In this document: positions 5,273 through 7,789 of the stretch, piece by piece | How positions within the stretch are numbered: the stretch's first letter is position 1 | Layout: each line of letters opens with the position of its first letter | Assembly (NCBI GenBank): GCA_903868285.1 | Contig: CAIPUP010000325.1 | Coordinates: forward strand, 1 to 7,789 | Length of the DNA stretch: 7,789 nt | Origin: an uncultured beta proteobacterium | GTDB taxonomy: Bacteria > Pseudomonadota > Gammaproteobacteria > Burkholderiales > SG8-39 | Direction: 5' to 3' | Translations under genes and position numbers: made by a program | Notes under the pieces: generated by a model | What the model was told of the DNA's origin: nothing | What the model saw: only the letters and a program-made list of their open reading frames with translations | Databases searched by the model: none

Positions 5273-6304
5273 ATGATGAAATTTAGAATGCATCCTGGCG
5301 TCATGCGTCGGGCAGGTTGGTTTGGTCTTGCCGTGCTTGGCCTGGCGGGCATGCTCGCGGTGCCAGGTCCATCGCAGGCGCAGTCTGCGGCCAGCGCTGC
5401 GGCGCAGGGCTATCCCAATAAACCGGTGCGCTTTGTTGTGCCGGGTGCCGCCGGTGGTGGCACTGACAGGGTGGCGCGCATTGTTGGCGATCGCCTCGGG
5501 CAGGCCTGGGGCATACCGGTGGTGGTGGAGAACCGCGCCGGGGGTTCGGGTTTCATTGCCTCGGAGCACATTGCCAAATCGCCAGCCGATGGCTACAGCA
5601 TTCTGTTCGGCTTCACCGCGCTGATCCAGGCACCGGCGCTGTTTGCCAGCGTGCCCTACGACTGGGAAAAGGATTTCGCTCCGGTCAGTCTGGTGGCCTA
5701 TGCGCCGGTGGTACTGGTGGTGCCGGCATCCTCACCGATCAAGACCCTGGCCGAGTATGTTGCAGCGGCCAAGGGCAGCAATCCGGTCAGCTATGGCAGC
5801 TTTGGTATCGGTACCAGCTTCCATATCTATGGCGAAACCTTCCAGCGCGTTGCCGGTATCAATCTGCTGCATGTGCCGTACAAGGGCGAGTCTTTGTCGC
5901 TCACCGGCATTCTGGGCGGGCAGTTGCAATCGAATTTCAATTCCGTCGGCATCAGCACGCCGCATATCCGCTCGGGCAAGTTGCGCGCGCTGGCCACGGT
6001 GACGCCGCAGCGTTCGAAGATTCTGCCCGAGGTGCCGACCTTTGCCGAGTTGGGTTATCCGAAGATGGATGCCGTGGGCTGGTTCGGTGCGCTGGCACCA
6101 GCCGCCACACCGCGTGCCATCGTCGACAAGCTCTCGGCCGATATCAACCGCACCCTGGCGCAGGGGGATGCCGCGACCGTGATGCGTGACCTGGGCTTTG
6201 ATCCGGTGGGCACCACACCGCAGCGCTTTGCCGAGTTTCTCAAGGGCGATGCGCTGAAGTGGAAGCAGATGATTCAGGAGGCCGGCATCAAGGCCAGCGA
6301 GTAA
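5273..6304 (+). CDS. TTT (Bug) family periplasmic substrate-binding protein, third copy
   Basis: From ATG 5273 the receptor has 343 residues. Its signal peptide has Arg12 and Arg13, a hydrophobic core at 15-30 and a probable cleavage after PSQA at about 36. Family motifs are YPNKPVRFVVPGAAGGGTD (47-65, Asp65 in the ligand loop), VENRAGGSG (85-93), SPADGYSI (103-110), YGSFGIGTSFHI (174-185), HVPYKG (200-205), LGGQL (214-218) and VPTFAELGY (254-262). It is the most canonical of the three receptors. It lies 87 bases after the second Bug gene and 68 before the flavin monooxygenase gene, all in the same direction. A -10-like TATGAT at 5245-5250 lacks a -35 partner. Exact 19-base matches with the second copy occur at conserved motifs (for example 4460-4478 and 5579-5597). 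The rest has diverged, so duplication is old or the matches reflect shared codon choice. The ligand is unknown. Confidence 0.9.
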   Translation: MMKFRMHPGVMRRAGWFGLAVLGLAGMLAVPGPSQAQSAASAAAQGYPNKPVRFVVPGAAGGGTDRVARIVGDRLGQAWGIPVVVENRAGGSGFIASEHIAKSPADGYSILFGFTALIQAPALFASVPYDWEKDFAPVSLVAYAPVVLVVPASSPIKTLAEYVAAAKGSNPVSYGSFGIGTSFHIYGETFQRVAGINLLHVPYKGESLSLTGILGGQLQSNFNSVGISTPHIRSGKLRALATVTPQRSKILPEVPTFAELGYPKMDAVGWFGALAPAATPRAIVDKLSADINRTLAQGDAATVMRDLGFDPVGTTPQRFAEFLKGDALKWKQMIQEAGIKASE

Positions 6305-6319
6305 GTCACAGGCAGTGAC
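6305..6319 (+). repeat. Short inverted repeat directly after the third Bug stop
   Basis: GTCAC (6305-6309) and GTGAC (6315-6319) can pair around AGGCA. There is no T-run, so this is not an intrinsic terminator. It could stabilise an upstream mRNA end or be chance. Confidence 0.25.
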
Positions 6320-6372
6320 CAGCAGCAACGCAAGCAGGTTGTTCAGTTTTCAATTTCACGCCAGGAGTTGAT

Positions 6373-7455
6373 ATGGAATTCGGTTATTTCACGCTCAGCG
6401 ACAATCACTATCCGAACAACCCGCGTAGCGCCAACCAGTTCGTGCTCGATATCCGCGAAGAGGCCATCCTGGCCGACCGCATCGGTATGAATTCAGTGTG
6501 GATCGGTGAGCATCATTTTGATTCGCTGGGCGTGAACTCCCGTCCCGATCTGCTGCTGGCGAGCATCATTCCGCACACCAAGCATGTGCGTCTGGCGCCG
6601 GCGGTGACGGTGCTGCCGCTGCATCATCCGATCCATGTGGCCGAGACCTGGGCTTCGCTCGATCTGCTCTCGGGCGGACGGGTCGATTTCGCCACCGGTC
6701 GTGGCTATGACCGCGCCGAGTACACGCCTTTTGGCGCGGATTTCTTTGCCTCGGCCGAGATGTTCGAGGAGGGCATGGATGTGGTGCTCAAGGCCTGGAA
6801 CAGTCCGGGCAAGTGGTCGCACCAGGGCAAGTACTACAACATCCCGGAGATGCAGATCACGCCCTCGCCGGTGCAAAAGCCGATTCCGTTCTATGTCGCT
6901 TCGTTCTCGCAGATCAGTGTTGCCATGGCGGCCAAGCGCGGCTTGAACATCATCTATGCGCCGTTCGCTGCCGGCATGGTGTTCGGCGGGCTGGACCGGG
7001 CGGTGGACAGCTACCGTGAGGCCTGTGTCCAGGCTGGCAACAAGCCCGGACGCGCCATGTGCAGCTACTTCATCTATATCGCTGATGACGCCAAGTCCGA
7101 AGACTACGGTCGGCAGTCGCAGCTGGATTACTTCAATCACTGCGTGATACGCGCCATTCCCAACAAGCTGGAAGATGCGCCGCCGACCATGCAGTACTTC
7201 GTCAAGATCGCCGACACGCTGCGCAACATGAAAAAGGAAAACCTCAGTGACAAGTCGATCCTGATTGGTTCGCCGGCGCAGATCATCGACTCACTGAAAA
7301 AAGTCGAGCAGGCGGGCATCGACGAAGTGATTCTGTATTTCAACGTCGGCAACAAGCCGCACAGCATGGTGAAGGACCAGATGCATCGCTTCATGAGCGA
7401 AATCGCGCCGCACTTCCAGGGCAAGCATCAGGGCCGTATCAAGCTCGCGGCCTGA
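6373..7455 (+). CDS. LLM class (luciferase-like) flavin-dependent monooxygenase
   Basis: This 360-residue cytoplasmic enzyme of the bacterial luciferase-like superfamily is a TIM-barrel protein that uses reduced FMN (sometimes F420) and O2. Visible family features are the N-terminal strand MEFGYFTLSD, AILADRIGMNSVWIGEHHF (31-49) with the characteristic Glu-His-His, strand HVRLAPAVTVLPLHHPIHVAE (71-91), LLSGGRVDFATGRGYD (98-113), and KPIPFYVAS (169-177) before the second half of the barrel. The C-terminal SPAQIIDSLKKVEQAGIDEVIL segment (starting near 305) is typical. It is not a true LuxA: no luxB partner follows. Family members oxidise ketones, alkanals, sulfonates, thioethers and heterocycles; a partner flavin reductase would be needed and is not in the window. 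Start: ATG 6373, 5 bases after AGGAG. Position after three receptors and a lactonase-like gene suggests it acts on an imported compound. Family firm, substrate unknown. Confidence 0.88.
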   Translation: MEFGYFTLSDNHYPNNPRSANQFVLDIREEAILADRIGMNSVWIGEHHFDSLGVNSRPDLLLASIIPHTKHVRLAPAVTVLPLHHPIHVAETWASLDLLSGGRVDFATGRGYDRAEYTPFGADFFASAEMFEEGMDVVLKAWNSPGKWSHQGKYYNIPEMQITPSPVQKPIPFYVASFSQISVAMAAKRGLNIIYAPFAAGMVFGGLDRAVDSYREACVQAGNKPGRAMCSYFIYIADDAKSEDYGRQSQLDYFNHCVIRAIPNKLEDAPPTMQYFVKIADTLRNMKKENLSDKSILIGSPAQIIDSLKKVEQAGIDEVILYFNVGNKPHSMVKDQMHRFMSEIAPHFQGKHQGRIKLAA

Positions 7456-7456
7456 A

Positions 7457-7483
7457 CCGCAGCGCAGCGGCAGCGGGCTGCGG
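7457..7483. terminator. Possible bidirectional stem-loop between convergent genes
   Basis: CCGCAGC (7457-7463) and GCTGCGG (7477-7483) form a 7-bp G+C-rich stem with a 13-base loop, two bases after the monooxygenase stop and inside the 41-base gap to the convergent MFS gene. There is no T-run on either side, so it is not a classical intrinsic terminator. The position is right for a shared 3'-end structure. Confidence 0.35.
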
Positions 7484-7499
7484 CTCAGGCTCAGGCTCA
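7482..7499. repeat. Three tandem GGCTCA hexamers giving serial stop codons
   Basis: GGCTCA is repeated exactly at 7482-7487, 7488-7493 and 7494-7499. On the minus strand, in the MFS frame, this reads TGA-GCC three times, so the true stop at 7497-7499 is backed up by two further in-frame stops. Slippage of a hexamer at the gene end is the simple explanation. Confidence 0.6.
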
Positions 7500-7789
7500 G
7501 CCCGCCCGTTCCGCGCCGCTTCCCGCTCCGCGCGCCGGTATCAGCAGCAGGAACACGTTGCCGGCAATGATGGTGCCGGCAAGAAACTGAAACACCGCCT
7601 GCAAGCCCCAGGCATCGGCCAGCATGCCGCCGATGGCCGGGGCCACGGCGGCGCACAGGGCCTGAATGCCGAACAGCACGCCGATGCTGGTGCCACCCAT
7701 GCCAGGCGGTGTCAGGTCGAGCAGCCAGGCCTGCATCACCGGGCGCGAGGCATAGAGAAAAAATCCCAGCAAGGCGATCAGCCCGATGA
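7497..7789 (-). CDS. C-terminal part of an MFS transporter (5' end outside window)
   Basis: The minus-strand frame is open from the right edge to a TGA at 7497-7499, giving about 97 residues. Three hydrophobic segments fit the last three helices of a 12-helix major facilitator: IGLIALLGFFLYASRPVMQAW, SIGVLFGIQALCAAVAPAIGG and AVFQFLAGTIIAGNVFLLL. Short polar turns separate them, including the DLTPPGMGGTS loop and the LADAWGL turn that ends the second helix. The LYASRPVMQAWLLDLTPPGMGGTSIG pattern resembles drug or metabolite exporters of the fosmidomycin-resistance-like MFS branch, but this fragment cannot assign a substrate. The TTG at 7772 is an internal codon, not the start. The gene converges on the monooxygenase gene with a 41-base gap, so it is a separate transcription unit and its link to the receptor cluster is unproven. 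Confidence 0.75.
   Translation of the reverse strand, partial: IGLIALLGFFLYASRPVMQAWLLDLTPPGMGGTSIGVLFGIQALCAAVAPAIGGMLADAWGLQAVFQFLAGTIIAGNVFLLLIPARGAGSGAERAG

Noticed and set aside
4106..5569. A 487-codon open frame on the minus strand opposite the second Bug gene
   Set aside because: It lies antisense to clear Bug motifs, spans two genes and the gap between them, and its translation is rich in Arg and His with no recognisable domain. It is a by-product of G+C-rich third codon positions.
6373..7455. A true bacterial luciferase (luxA)
   Set aside because: There is no luxB or fatty-acid reductase neighbour; the family is broad and mostly non-luminescent.
1..7789. CRISPR arrays, insertion sequences, integrases, tRNA or rRNA genes
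   Set aside because: No regularly spaced repeats, transposase-like frames, terminal inverted repeats or structural RNA signatures were found by reading both strands.

Overview
The window reads as a G+C-rich proteobacterial chromosome, about 60% G+C by eye. The large share of tripartite tricarboxylate transporter (TTT) receptors of the Bug type, an expansion classically described in beta-proteobacteria such as Bordetella and Cupriavidus, favours Burkholderiales or a relative. This is inference: no rRNA or other lineage marker is present. Eight of the nine coding regions lie on the plus strand. The ninth, at the right edge, is on the minus strand and converges on them. No tRNA, rRNA, insertion sequence, CRISPR array or integrase was seen, and no gene-free stretch exceeds 100 bases.

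Left part (1-2147), RNA-modification and housekeeping type: the tail of an unrecognised gene (3-146) overlaps by 4 bases a METTL25-like SAM-dependent methyltransferase (143-1105). A 68-residue, highly charged small protein (1160-1366) follows, then a 16S rRNA pseudouridine synthase of the RsuA type (1440-2147).

Central and right part (2182-7455), accessory catabolic or uptake type: a Bug receptor (2182-3210), a metallo-beta-lactamase-fold lactonase-like hydrolase one base downstream (3212-4123), a second Bug receptor (4136-5185), a third Bug receptor (5273-6304) and a luciferase-like flavin-dependent monooxygenase (6373-7455). The first three are tightly spaced and the last two follow after 87 and 68 bases, so one transcription unit is plausible. 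Beyond 7455 a convergent gene encodes the last three membrane segments of an MFS transporter (7497-7789, cut by the window edge).

How the genes may work together: Bug proteins are periplasmic receptors for small organic, mostly carboxylated, solutes. The hydrolase keeps the full metal ligand set of the AHL-lactonase branch, and the luciferase-like enzyme belongs to a family of FMNH2-dependent monooxygenases that includes type II Baeyer-Villiger enzymes. Ketone to lactone to hydroxy acid is therefore a coherent but untested route. The TctA and TctB membrane subunits needed by Bug receptors are not in the window. Nothing here is clearly a new kind of system. The best leads are the compact three-receptor, lactonase and monooxygenase cluster, the Cys-Pro-Ile-Cys insertion in the hydrolase, and a strikingly AT-rich 45-base start of the second receptor gene.
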